A stretch of 35,363 nucleotides of DNA from Pelagibacteraceae bacterium AG-313-A04 (GTDB lineage: Bacteria; Pseudomonadota; Alphaproteobacteria; Pelagibacterales; Pelagibacteraceae): positions 1-35,363 of the forward strand of contig QBVU01000009.1 of the NCBI GenBank assembly GCA_003284275.1, written 5' to 3'. Shown here one piece after another: positions 7,897-15,194 of the stretch (position 1 is the stretch's first letter; each line of letters opens with the position of its first letter). The translations under genes and the position numbers were made by a program. Under the pieces are notes generated by a model. It made no database searches and was not told where the DNA came from. It saw only the letters and a program-made list of their open reading frames with translations.

Positions 7897-8549
7897 TATT
7901 TTTTAATACAAATTGTTAATCCATCACCGATGGGAATGATATTTTTTATCACTCTATTATCGTCTTTTATATATTTGTTAAATTCTCTAATGATAGTGGT
8001 GAATTTATCATTTTTTGAATTATCGGCTACCTCACCATGCCATAAGACATTATCAATTATAATTAGTCCATTTTTATCAATTAATACAATACTTTTTTCA
8101 TAATAATTTATATAATTTTCTTTATCTGCATCAATAAAAACCAGATCAAATTTTTGTTTAGCATTTTCTAGTTCTTTCAAACTCTCGAGTGCTGACTTTA
8201 TAATTTGTGTTATCTTGTTTTCATTAGCCTTATCATAAAAAGATTTAGCTTTTTTACTAAATTCAACGTTTTTATCTAAGCTAATTAAAGATCCATCATC
8301 AGGTAATGATAAGGCCATTGATAAAGCGCTAAAACCTGTAAAACTTCCAATTTCTAAAACTTTTTTTGTATTAGATGTTTTAATTAATGTTTGAAGAAAT
8401 TGCGCTTGTGAAATTGAAATTTGCAATTTCTTTTGATCACCAAGACTAAGATTATAATTTAAGATCTCTTTTTGAACGTCAGTAAGATCATCAGAATGGT
8501 CAATAATATACTTTTCAAGATTATCTGTTAAATCTAATTTTTTAGGCAT
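7896..8549 (-). CDS. SAM-dependent O-methyltransferase, TrmR/YrrM-like
   Basis: A 217-residue class I methyltransferase of the COG4122 / caffeoyl-CoA O-methyltransferase family. The SAM-binding motif is VLEIGSFTGFSALSMA (Glu66-Gly72). Putative divalent metal ligands are Asp140 (FIDADKENY) and Asp166-Asn167 (IIDNVLWHGEVAD). B. subtilis TrmR (YrrM) belongs to this family and methylates 5-hydroxyuridine 34 of tRNA to 5-methoxyuridine. The gene is coupled to trhO, whose product makes that substrate, so a TrmR-like role is my best inference. Small-molecule O-methylation cannot be excluded. It starts 2 bases after the gatB stop, in a translation-related run. Confidence 0.85.
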   Translation of the reverse strand: MPKKLDLTDNLEKYIIDHSDDLTDVQKEILNYNLSLGDQKKLQISISQAQFLQTLIKTSNTKKVLEIGSFTGFSALSMALSLPDDGSLISLDKNVEFSKKAKSFYDKANENKITQIIKSALESLKELENAKQKFDLVFIDADKENYINYYEKSIVLIDKNGLIIIDNVLWHGEVADNSKNDKFTTIIREFNKYIKDDNRVIKNIIPIGDGLTICIKK

Positions 8550-8551
8550 AA

Positions 8552-10021
8552 TTAGCCTTTTAAAAGTTTTTTTAGAATCTCGTTTGTTAATTGGGGATTT
8601 GCTTTTCCACCAGATAATTTCATAACCTGTCCAATAAAAAAACCATATAATTTTTCTTTTCCAGCTTTGTATTGATCAACCTTATCTTTATTTTTTGATA
8701 ATATTTCATTAATCATCTTCTCTAATTCTTTAGGATCACTTTGCTGCTTCATTCCTTTTGACTCTATAATTTTTTTTGGATTATCTCCGCTTTCAACCAT
8801 AATTTCGAAAACTTCTTTTGCTATTCTCCCTGAAATTTCTCCGGACTTAATTGCTTGAACTAACTCTGCAAAATGTTTTGCTGATATAGGAGATTTTGAT
8901 ATATCAAGCCCCCTATCATTTAACATTGCAAATAAATCCCCCATCATCCAAGTAGCTGCAAGTTTTTTATCAGATAGTTTTGCTACTTCTTCGTAATAGT
9001 CAGATATTTCTTTTTCTGAGACTAAAACATTTGATTCATATGCATTTAGTCCATATTCTTTTACAAATCTTTCCTTTTTTTTATCAGGGAGCTCTGGAAG
9101 AGATTTTTTTAAGTCATCGATTAATTTTTGTTCTAACTTTAATGGAAGAAGATCTGGATCAGGAAAATATCTATAATCATGTGCATCCTCTTTGGATCTC
9201 ATTGATCTTGTTTCGTTTTTTTTTGTGTCGAAAAGTCTTGTTTCTTGATCTATTTTTTTACCATTTTCTATTAGTTCAACTTGTCTTGCAGCTTCATATT
9301 CTATTGCCATCTGCATAAATTTTATAGAATTTACATTTTTGATTTCACAACGTGTTCCAAAATTTGTATCACCTTCTTTTCTTACAGATACGTTTACATC
9401 TGCTCTAAGTGATCCCTCTTGCATATTTCCATCACAGGTTCCTAAATATCTCATGATTGATCTTAATTTTTTTATGTAAGCATTAACTTCATCTGGTGAT
9501 CTAAGATCTGGTTTGCTAACAATTTCCATTAAAGCAATTCCTGAACGATTTAAATCTACGTAAGTGTTAGATGGATCCATATCATGAATGCTTTTACCCG
9601 CATCTTGCTCGAGATGAAGTCTCTCTATGCCAATTTCTTTTGACCCGTAAGGCATATCTAATAAAACTTTGCCTTCTCCTACGATGGGATTCTTATACTG
9701 AGATATTTGATAACCTTGAGGTAAATCTGCATAGAAATAATTTTTCCTATCAAAAACTGAGTAATTATTTATTTTAGCATTTAAACCAAGGCCAGTTCTT
9801 ACTGCTTGCTTAACACATTCTTCATTGATGACCGGTAACATTCCTGGAAAAGCAGAGTCTATCAAACTCACCTGGTTATTAGGATCAGCACCAAATTTAG
9901 TTGATGACCCAGAAAAAAGTTTGGATTTAGATAAAACTTGAGCATGAACTTCAAGCCCTATCACAACTTCATATTTCCCTTTTTCTCCCTTAATAAAATA
10001 ATCAAATTTTTCTTTGCTCAT
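8552..10021 (-). CDS. gatB: GatB, Asp/Glu-tRNA amidotransferase subunit B
   Basis: The subunit that binds the mischarged tRNA, activates the Glu/Asp carboxyl group with ATP and receives ammonia from GatA. This start gives 489 residues. The cradle domain carries [12 protein letters not shown], the family signature ([10 protein letters not shown]) and [13 protein letters not shown]. The C-terminal helical and YqeY-like domains end with [16 protein letters not shown] chose the ATG at 10021 because it forms a 4-base ATGA overlap with the gatA stop. A GTG three codons upstream would extend further into gatA without adding conserved sequence. Presence of GatCAB implies Gln-tRNA and/or Asn-tRNA is made by transamidation. 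Confidence 0.96.
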   Translation of the reverse strand: MSKEKFDYFIKGEKGKYEVVIGLEVHAQVLSKSKLFSGSSTKFGADPNNQVSLIDSAFPGMLPVINEECVKQAVRTGLGLNAKINNYSVFDRKNYFYADLPQGYQISQYKNPIVGEGKVLLDMPYGSKEIGIERLHLEQDAGKSIHDMDPSNTYVDLNRSGIALMEIVSKPDLRSPDEVNAYIKKLRSIMRYLGTCDGNMQEGSLRADVNVSVRKEGDTNFGTRCEIKNVNSIKFMQMAIEYEAARQVELIENGKKIDQETRLFDTKKNETRSMRSKEDAHDYRYFPDPDLLPLKLEQKLIDDLKKSLPELPDKKKERFVKEYGLNAYESNVLVSEKEISDYYEEVAKLSDKKLAATWMMGDLFAMLNDRGLDISKSPISAKHFAELVQAIKSGEISGRIAKEVFEIMVESGDNPKKIIESKGMKQQSDPKELEKMINEILSKNKDKVDQYKAGKEKLYGFFIGQVMKLSGGKANPQLTNEILKKLLKG

Positions 10022-11475
10022 GACCACCACTTTTTAATTTCATTTTTAAAACCACAGTTTTTTTCAAATGCATAACCAATATTAAGAATTTTTTGCTCGT
10101 CTAATGCTTTACCAATAAGCTGTAAACCTAAAGGATGACCTTTGTTATCAACACCTGCAGGCATTGATAAAGCTGGTAGACCAGCTAAATTTACAGGTAC
10201 AGTAAAAATATCATTCAAATACATAGAAACAGGATCATTTGTTTTTTCTCCTATTTTAAATGCAGAGCTTGGTGTTGATGGTGTTAGAATTGCATCAATC
10301 TTTTTAAAACTATCATCAAAATCTTTTTTAATTAGTTGTCTAACTTTTTGTGCTTTAAGATAATAAGCATCATAATAACCTGATGAAAGAACATAAGTTC
10401 CAATTAATATTCTACGTTTAACCTCATCTCCAAAACCTTCAGACCGAGTTTTTTCATACATCTCAATTAAATCTTTTCCTTGTTTTGATCTATAACCATA
10501 TCTAACTCCATCATACCTGGCTAAATTGGACGAAGCTTCAGCTGGAGCAACTATATAATAAGTAGGTAAAGCATATTTTGTATGAGGCAGTGAAATATCA
10601 ATTAATTGTGCGCCAAGATCTTTTAATATCTTTTTTCCTTTTTCCCAGAGTTCATCAACTTCTTTAGGCATATTGTCAACACGATATTCTTTTGGAATTC
10701 CAATTTTTAAACCTTTAATATTATCTTTTAAATTTTTTGAATATTGCTCTTTCTTTTTATTTATTGAAGTAGAATCTTTTTTATCAAACCCAGACATGGC
10801 CTCCAACATAATTGCACAGTCTTTAATAGTTTTTGTCATTGGACCAGCTTGATCTAAAGAAGATGCAAAAGCTACGATGCCCCATCTAGAACATAAACCA
10901 TAAGTTGGTTTTAAACCTACTGTGCCTGTGAAAGAAGCTGGTTGTCTTATTGATCCACCTGTATCTGTTCCAATTGTAGCTGGAGTTAAGTCAGCAGCTA
11001 AAGCAGATGAGGATCCTCCAGATGAGCCGCCAGGTACTAATTGATCTCCTACTGGATTAATTACATTTCCAAAATGACTTGTTTCATTAGAAGAGCCCAT
11101 TGCAAACTCATCACAATTTAATTTTCCTAAAAGAAAAGACCCATGGTCCCATAAATTTTTTGTAACTGTTGACTCATAAGATGGAATAAAATTATTTAAA
11201 ATATTACTTCCAGCAGTTGTTTTTGTATTTTCTGTACAAAATAAATCTTTTACAGCTAAAGGCATTCCAGGAAGTAATTGATCAAAATTTGGTTTATTAT
11301 CAAATTGTTTTGCCTTATCTAAAGCTTGATCGAATGTTGTAGTAACAAATACATTTAACTTTTTTGCACTTTCAATATTTTTTACATATGCTTTAGTTAA
11401 TTCTGTAGATGAGATTTTTTTCGTTTTTACGTTTTCTATAATTTCATTTAGACTTTGATTTGTAATATCAGCCAT
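10018..11475 (-). CDS. gatA: GatA, Asp/Glu-tRNA amidotransferase glutaminase subunit
   Basis: An amidase-signature enzyme of 485 residues that hydrolyses glutamine and channels ammonia to GatB. The Ser-cisSer-Lys triad regions are visible: the lysine in AVKDLFCT, the serine-rich loop [10 protein letters not shown], and the nucleophile region [11 protein letters not shown]. The C-terminal SMPAG...GLQLIG block is also typical. The ATG overlaps the gatC stop by one base (TAATG), and its TGA overlaps the gatB ATG. The three subunits are therefore coupled in the order C-A-B, favouring balanced amounts. Confidence 0.97.
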   Translation of the reverse strand: MADITNQSLNEIIENVKTKKISSTELTKAYVKNIESAKKLNVFVTTTFDQALDKAKQFDNKPNFDQLLPGMPLAVKDLFCTENTKTTAGSNILNNFIPSYESTVTKNLWDHGSFLLGKLNCDEFAMGSSNETSHFGNVINPVGDQLVPGGSSGGSSSALAADLTPATIGTDTGGSIRQPASFTGTVGLKPTYGLCSRWGIVAFASSLDQAGPMTKTIKDCAIMLEAMSGFDKKDSTSINKKKEQYSKNLKDNIKGLKIGIPKEYRVDNMPKEVDELWEKGKKILKDLGAQLIDISLPHTKYALPTYYIVAPAEASSNLARYDGVRYGYRSKQGKDLIEMYEKTRSEGFGDEVKRRILIGTYVLSSGYYDAYYLKAQKVRQLIKKDFDDSFKKIDAILTPSTPSSAFKIGEKTNDPVSMYLNDIFTVPVNLAGLPALSMPAGVDNKGHPLGLQLIGKALDEQKILNIGYAFEKNCGFKNEIKKWWS

Positions 11476-11762
11476 TACTCCACCACCTTAGGAACTACAA
11501 AAAATTCTTCGTTTTCTTTAGGAGAATTTTTCAGAATTTTCTCTCTTATCTTACCATCGCTAATTTCATCTTTTCTCGATCTTAATGACTGATTAAGTAT
11601 AGAAGTTAATGGTTCAACTTTATCTGTATTTAGTTCATTTAATTGCTCTATAAACTTAAAAATAGAGTTTAAATCTTTTGTTAGACTCTCAACTTTGGCT
11701 TCATCAACTGAAATTCGAGCTAATTTTGCAACATGTTTAATTTTTTCTTTATCTAGGGACAT
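11475..11762 (-). CDS. gatC: GatC, Asp/Glu-tRNA amidotransferase subunit C
   Basis: A 95-residue protein, the usual GatC length, that wraps around GatA and GatB and stabilises the complex. The N-terminal [17 protein letters not shown] and the central [16 protein letters not shown] followed by VEPL are characteristic. It heads the minus-strand run gatC-gatA-gatB-methyltransferase-trhO-MATE and is divergent from ruvX across 51 bases. One arm of an 8-base inverted repeat spans its start codon. Confidence 0.94.
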   Translation of the reverse strand: MSLDKEKIKHVAKLARISVDEAKVESLTKDLNSIFKFIEQLNELNTDKVEPLTSILNQSLRSRKDEISDGKIREKILKNSPKENEEFFVVPKVVE

Positions 11763-11801
11763 TTGTGAAATAAGTTAATTTAAATGTGTTTTATCACAAA
11801 T
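11761..11801. repeat. 8-bp inverted repeat in the gatC/ruvX divergent gap
   Basis: ATTTGTGA (11761-11768) and TCACAAAT (11794-11801) are exact reverse complements separated by 25 bases. They almost fill the only promoter-bearing space between gatC and ruvX. The left arm overlaps the gatC start codon. The arms could be an operator or simply paired -35-like TTGTGA elements of two divergent promoters; I see no convincing -10 partner. The repeat is real, its function unknown. Confidence 0.5.
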
Positions 11802-11813
11802 TAGGTAAATTTC

Positions 11814-12278
11814 ATGCTTGATATTGAAGAATTTAAGAAAAAACTCGATAAAAAGTCTAGGTTAATGGGAATTGACCCAGGTAGAAAACGTGTTGGTATA
11901 GCCATTTCTGATGAAAATAAAATTATTGCAACTCCTTATACAACTTTAATAAAAAATAAATATTCTGAATTTCTCAAAGAAATAATAATGATTTTTAATG
12001 AAAATCAGATTAAAGGTATAGTTATTGGCAATCCAATCAATATGGACGGATCATCTAGTCAATCGTCGCAATCAGCTAAAGATTTAGCTATTAATCTATC
12101 AAAAGATGTTACTGAAAATGTCACTTTATGGGATGAAAGATTATCAAGTCAGGGAGCGTTCAATTTATCCAATGATTTAGCATCAAACACGTCAAAAAAA
12201 ATAAGCAAATTAGATGAGAATTCTGCACAATTTATACTTCAAGGTGCCTTAGACTACTTAACTAAAGAAAATACTTGA
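11814..12278 (+). CDS. ruvX: RuvX/YqgF, RNase H-fold pre-16S rRNA nuclease / putative resolvase
   Basis: A 154-residue YqgF-family protein. The RNase H-like core is visible: the first acidic strand GIDPGRKRVGIAISD, the middle strand GIVIGNPINMDGS, the LWDERLSS motif, and the C-terminal acidic helix ALDYL. The family was predicted to resolve Holliday junctions; in E. coli the protein is needed for 16S rRNA 5'-end maturation. About 16 N-terminal residues precede the first conserved strand. It opens the plus-strand series leading to pyrB, separated from it by 35 bases. Confidence 0.92.
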   Translation: MLDIEEFKKKLDKKSRLMGIDPGRKRVGIAISDENKIIATPYTTLIKNKYSEFLKEIIMIFNENQIKGIVIGNPINMDGSSSQSSQSAKDLAINLSKDVTENVTLWDERLSSQGAFNLSNDLASNTSKKISKLDENSAQFILQGALDYLTKENT

Positions 12279-12313
12279 TCTGATACTATAAAACGCCTAT
12301 AGAGTTGATTTTA

Positions 12314-13258
12314 ATGGCAGTTAAGAAAAACAATACAGCTATTAAAAACTCTCCCAAACATCTTCTTGGTATTCAAAACCTTTCGATATTAGAAGCTAAA
12401 GCAATATTAGATGAAGCAAAAAAATTTATTGAATTAAACAGAAGTAGCTCAAAAAAATTAGATGTTCTAAGAGGAAAAACTCAAATTAATTTATTTTTTG
12501 AACCATCCACAAGAACTCAAAGTTCGTTTGATCTAGCAGGTAAAAGATTAGGTGCAGATGTAATGTCTATGAACATGGACAACTCAGCACTTAAAAAAGG
12601 TGAAACTTTAATTGATACAGCAATGACTTTAAACGCAATGCACCCTGACTTAATTGTAATTAGACATCAAGACTCTGGTGCACCAAATTTATTATCTCAA
12701 AAAGTTAATTGTGCAGTTATAAATGCTGGTGATGGAAGAAGAGAACACCCTACTCAAGCTTTACTTGACGCTTTAACAATAATTAACAGAAAAGGTAAGA
12801 TTGAAGGACTGAAGATAGCAATTTGTGGTGACATACTTCACTCAAGAGTAGCTAGATCAAATATTTATTTAATGAACATGTTAGGTGCTGAAGTAAATGT
12901 AATAGCACCTAAAACATTAATGCCAAAATCAATTGATAGAATGGGAGTAAAGTCTTTTACAGATATGAAGAAGGGTCTTGAAGGTTGCGACATTGTAATG
13001 ATGTTAAGATTGCAAAATGAAAGAATGCAGGGTTCATTCTTACCTTCAAAAAGAGAATATTATGAATTTTACGGTTTAACTCCAGAAAAATTAAAATTTG
13101 CAAAAAAAGATGCATTGATTATGCATCCCGGTCCAATGAATAGAGGAGTAGAAATAGATACAAAACTTGCAGATGATATAAACGTTAGTTTAGTTAAAGA
13201 ACAAGTTGAATTAGGTGTAGCAGTAAGAATGGCTTGTTTAAAAAAGTATTGTAAATAA
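12314..13258 (+). CDS. pyrB: PyrB, aspartate carbamoyltransferase catalytic subunit
   Basis: Condenses carbamoyl phosphate with aspartate, the committed step of pyrimidine synthesis. The carbamoyl-phosphate loop [34 protein letters not shown] and the aspartate-loop region [10 protein letters not shown] are all present, and the 314 residues fit the family. The ATG at 12314 is preferred over a TTG three codons upstream, which adds nothing conserved. The stop abuts the ATG of the inactive dihydroorotase homologue. In Pseudomonas-type enzymes that homologue is structurally required for carbamoyltransferase activity. No pyrI regulatory subunit is seen. Confidence 0.96.
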   Translation: MAVKKNNTAIKNSPKHLLGIQNLSILEAKAILDEAKKFIELNRSSSKKLDVLRGKTQINLFFEPSTRTQSSFDLAGKRLGADVMSMNMDNSALKKGETLIDTAMTLNAMHPDLIVIRHQDSGAPNLLSQKVNCAVINAGDGRREHPTQALLDALTIINRKGKIEGLKIAICGDILHSRVARSNIYLMNMLGAEVNVIAPKTLMPKSIDRMGVKSFTDMKKGLEGCDIVMMLRLQNERMQGSFLPSKREYYEFYGLTPEKLKFAKKDALIMHPGPMNRGVEIDTKLADDINVSLVKEQVELGVAVRMACLKKYCK

Positions 13259-14548
13259 ATGAAAGAAAAAATTTTTATTAATACAAGAATTATAGATCCT
13301 TCACAAAATATGGATGAGAAAGGCTCTTTAATTTTAAATGATAAAGGAAAAGTAAAAGCTATAGGAAAAAATGTAAAAAAAACTGACGCTAATAAAGATG
13401 CTGAAATAATTGATTTAAAAGACAACATTTTAATTCCAGGGTTAGTAGATATGAAGGCTTTTGTAGGCGAGCCAGGATATGAATATAAGGAAAACTTTAG
13501 AACTCTTAGCCAAGCAGCTTTAGCTGGAGGGGTTACATCTATAGTAACTATGCCTAATACGAAACCCATTATTGATAACGTTTCAATGGTTGATTTCATT
13601 ATTAGAAGAGGTAGAGATAAAGCTAAAGTTAACCTTTTTCCTTGTGCTTCAATAACTAAACAATGCGAAGGTAAGCTGATGACTGAGTTTGGTTTACTTT
13701 CTGGTAGAGGAATAATTGGCTTTAGCGATGTTAATAAAACTATTCAAAATACAGAGCTAATGTCCAGAATAATGGATTATGCTTCTGATATTGGGGTTTT
13801 AATAATGCAACATGCAGAAGACTATGAGTTATCAAAAAACGCTTGTATCAACGACGGAGAAATAGCTACAAGACTCGGATTGCAAGGTGTATCAGCTCTA
13901 GCTGAAAAAATAATAATTGAAAGAGACTTAAGTTTACTTAGTGAATATCCTTGTAGATATCATATCAATCAGATTTCATCTAAACAATCATTAGATGTAA
14001 TTAGAAAAAATAAAAATAATGGTAAAAAATTTAGCGTAGGTGTTTCGATAAATAATTTATCATTAAATGAAAATGATATTGGTGAATTCAAAACTTTTTT
14101 AAAATTATCTCCCCCTCTAAGACTTGAAAACGATAGATTATCTCTTGTTCAAGGTATCAAAGATGGATTAATAGATGTAATTGTTTCAGATCATTTGCCT
14201 GAAGATGAAGAAAGCAAAAGATTACCATTTGCGCAAGCAGCTACTGGTGCTATTGGTGTAGAAACCCTTCTGCCTCTTTCATTGGAAATGTACCATAATG
14301 AGTCTCTTCCTCTAAATAAAATAGTAGAAACCTTAACCATTAATCCTGCTAAAATATTAAATATAAAAAAAGGAACTTTGGCAAAAGGGTCAGATGGAGA
14401 TATTTGTATCTTTGATTTAGAAGCTCCATGGAAAATAGATGCTGATAAACTGAAATCTAAATCAAAAAATACAGCTATAGAAAATAAAAATCTTCAAGGA
14501 AAAATTTTAATGACTTATCTTAATGGTGAACTAGTCTACTCAAACTAA
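13259..14548 (+). CDS. pyrC: Dihydroorotase-like pseudoenzyme (PyrC'/PyrX), partner of PyrB
   Basis: A 429-residue amidohydrolase-fold protein of the multifunctional dihydroorotase type. Active enzymes have the metal-binding motif DxHxHxREPG. Here the same place reads DMKAFVGEPG (residues 64-73), so both histidines are replaced (Lys66, Phe68) and the arginine by Gly70. The rest of the fold is well kept (AGGVTSIVTMPNTKP, LSPPLR, SDHLPED, LQGKIL). This matches the non-catalytic form known in Pseudomonas and common in alphaproteobacteria, which supports aspartate carbamoyltransferase assembly. A separate active dihydroorotase must be encoded elsewhere. It starts immediately after the pyrB stop and overlaps plsY by one base. 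Confidence 0.9.
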   Translation: MKEKIFINTRIIDPSQNMDEKGSLILNDKGKVKAIGKNVKKTDANKDAEIIDLKDNILIPGLVDMKAFVGEPGYEYKENFRTLSQAALAGGVTSIVTMPNTKPIIDNVSMVDFIIRRGRDKAKVNLFPCASITKQCEGKLMTEFGLLSGRGIIGFSDVNKTIQNTELMSRIMDYASDIGVLIMQHAEDYELSKNACINDGEIATRLGLQGVSALAEKIIIERDLSLLSEYPCRYHINQISSKQSLDVIRKNKNNGKKFSVGVSINNLSLNENDIGEFKTFLKLSPPLRLENDRLSLVQGIKDGLIDVIVSDHLPEDEESKRLPFAQAATGAIGVETLLPLSLEMYHNESLPLNKIVETLTINPAKILNIKKGTLAKGSDGDICIFDLEAPWKIDADKLKSKSKNTAIENKNLQGKILMTYLNGELVYSN

Positions 14549-15126
14549 TGGATGTAAATTTAATAATAGTTACAGTTTATTCTTACCTTTTAGGATCTAT
14601 TCCTTTTGGATTGGTTTTAATAAAAATTTTTTTAAAAAAAGATATTAGAGAAATTGGATCAGGAAATATTGGCACAACAAACGTTTTAAGAACTGGAAAA
14701 AAGTCTCTAGCAGTTGCTACTCTTGTGCTTGACTTATTAAAAGGATATTTTTCTATAGCCATAACATCTATTTATTTTGAAAATCTTATTTCATATTCTG
14801 CTTTGATTTGTTTTATAGGTCATATTTTTCCTGTTTGGTTAAAATTTAAAGGAGGCAAAGGAGTTGCGACTTACCTAGGTGTAATATTAGCACTTTCATA
14901 TAAATTTTTTCTAATTTTTGGAATTACTTGGCTTGTTTTATCTTTTTTATTTAGATACGCATCATTATCCTCGCTAATTTCATCTCTAATTGTTTTTATT
15001 TATTCATATTTTTTTATTAATAACTTTTCTTTAATACTTTTTATTTTTTTCATAATTATCATTTACACACATCGAGAAAATATAGTTCGATTAAAAAAAT
15101 CTGAAGAAAGTAAAATTAAGTTATAA
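14548..15126 (+). CDS. plsY: PlsY, acyl-phosphate:glycerol-3-phosphate acyltransferase
   Basis: An inner-membrane enzyme of 192 residues that transfers an acyl group from acyl-phosphate to glycerol-3-phosphate, the first step of phospholipid synthesis. The three cytoplasmic motifs are visible: GSIPFG with the following loop, IREIGSGNIGTTNVLRTGKK, and GHIFPVWLKFKGGKGVAT. About five hydrophobic helices are present, ending in HRENIVRL. The ATG shares its A with the upstream TAA (TAATG). In many alphaproteobacteria dprA follows; here only 68 non-coding bases separate it from topA. Confidence 0.95.
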   Translation: MDVNLIIVTVYSYLLGSIPFGLVLIKIFLKKDIREIGSGNIGTTNVLRTGKKSLAVATLVLDLLKGYFSIAITSIYFENLISYSALICFIGHIFPVWLKFKGGKGVATYLGVILALSYKFFLIFGITWLVLSFLFRYASLSSLISSLIVFIYSYFFINNFSLILFIFFIIIIYTHRENIVRLKKSEESKIKL

Positions 15127-15194
15127 GTGTTGTCTTTATTAGTTTTTAAATAATAAATTTGACAAATTCGTTTAATTTTGAAAATAAACGAATA
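15127..15194 (+). promoter_or_regulatory. plsY-topA gap with promoter-like elements
   Basis: This 68-base gap is one of the larger ones in the window. It contains TTGTCT (15130-15135) and a perfect -35 hexamer TTGACA (15159-15164), each followed by AT-rich sequence that could serve as -10 (AAATAA near 15182). The TTG at 15159 that could be read as an early topA start is more likely this -35 element. If used, it would give topA a nearly leaderless message. The -10 match is weak. Confidence 0.35.

Noticed and set aside
10022-10030. gatB start at the GTG of 10030
   Set aside because: The ATG at 10021 forms the common ATGA overlap with gatA; the three extra codons add nothing.
12305-12313. pyrB start at the TTG of 12305
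   Set aside because: An ATG three codons later is preferred and no conserved residues are lost.
13069-13599. A 176-codon open frame antisense to the pyrB/pyrC junction
   Set aside because: Composition is that of a reverse shadow, and both sense genes carry full family motifs through the region.
15159-15194. TopA start at the TTG of 15159
   Set aside because: The TOPRIM strand starts right after the ATG at 15195, and the TTG belongs to a perfect -35 hexamer TTGACA.
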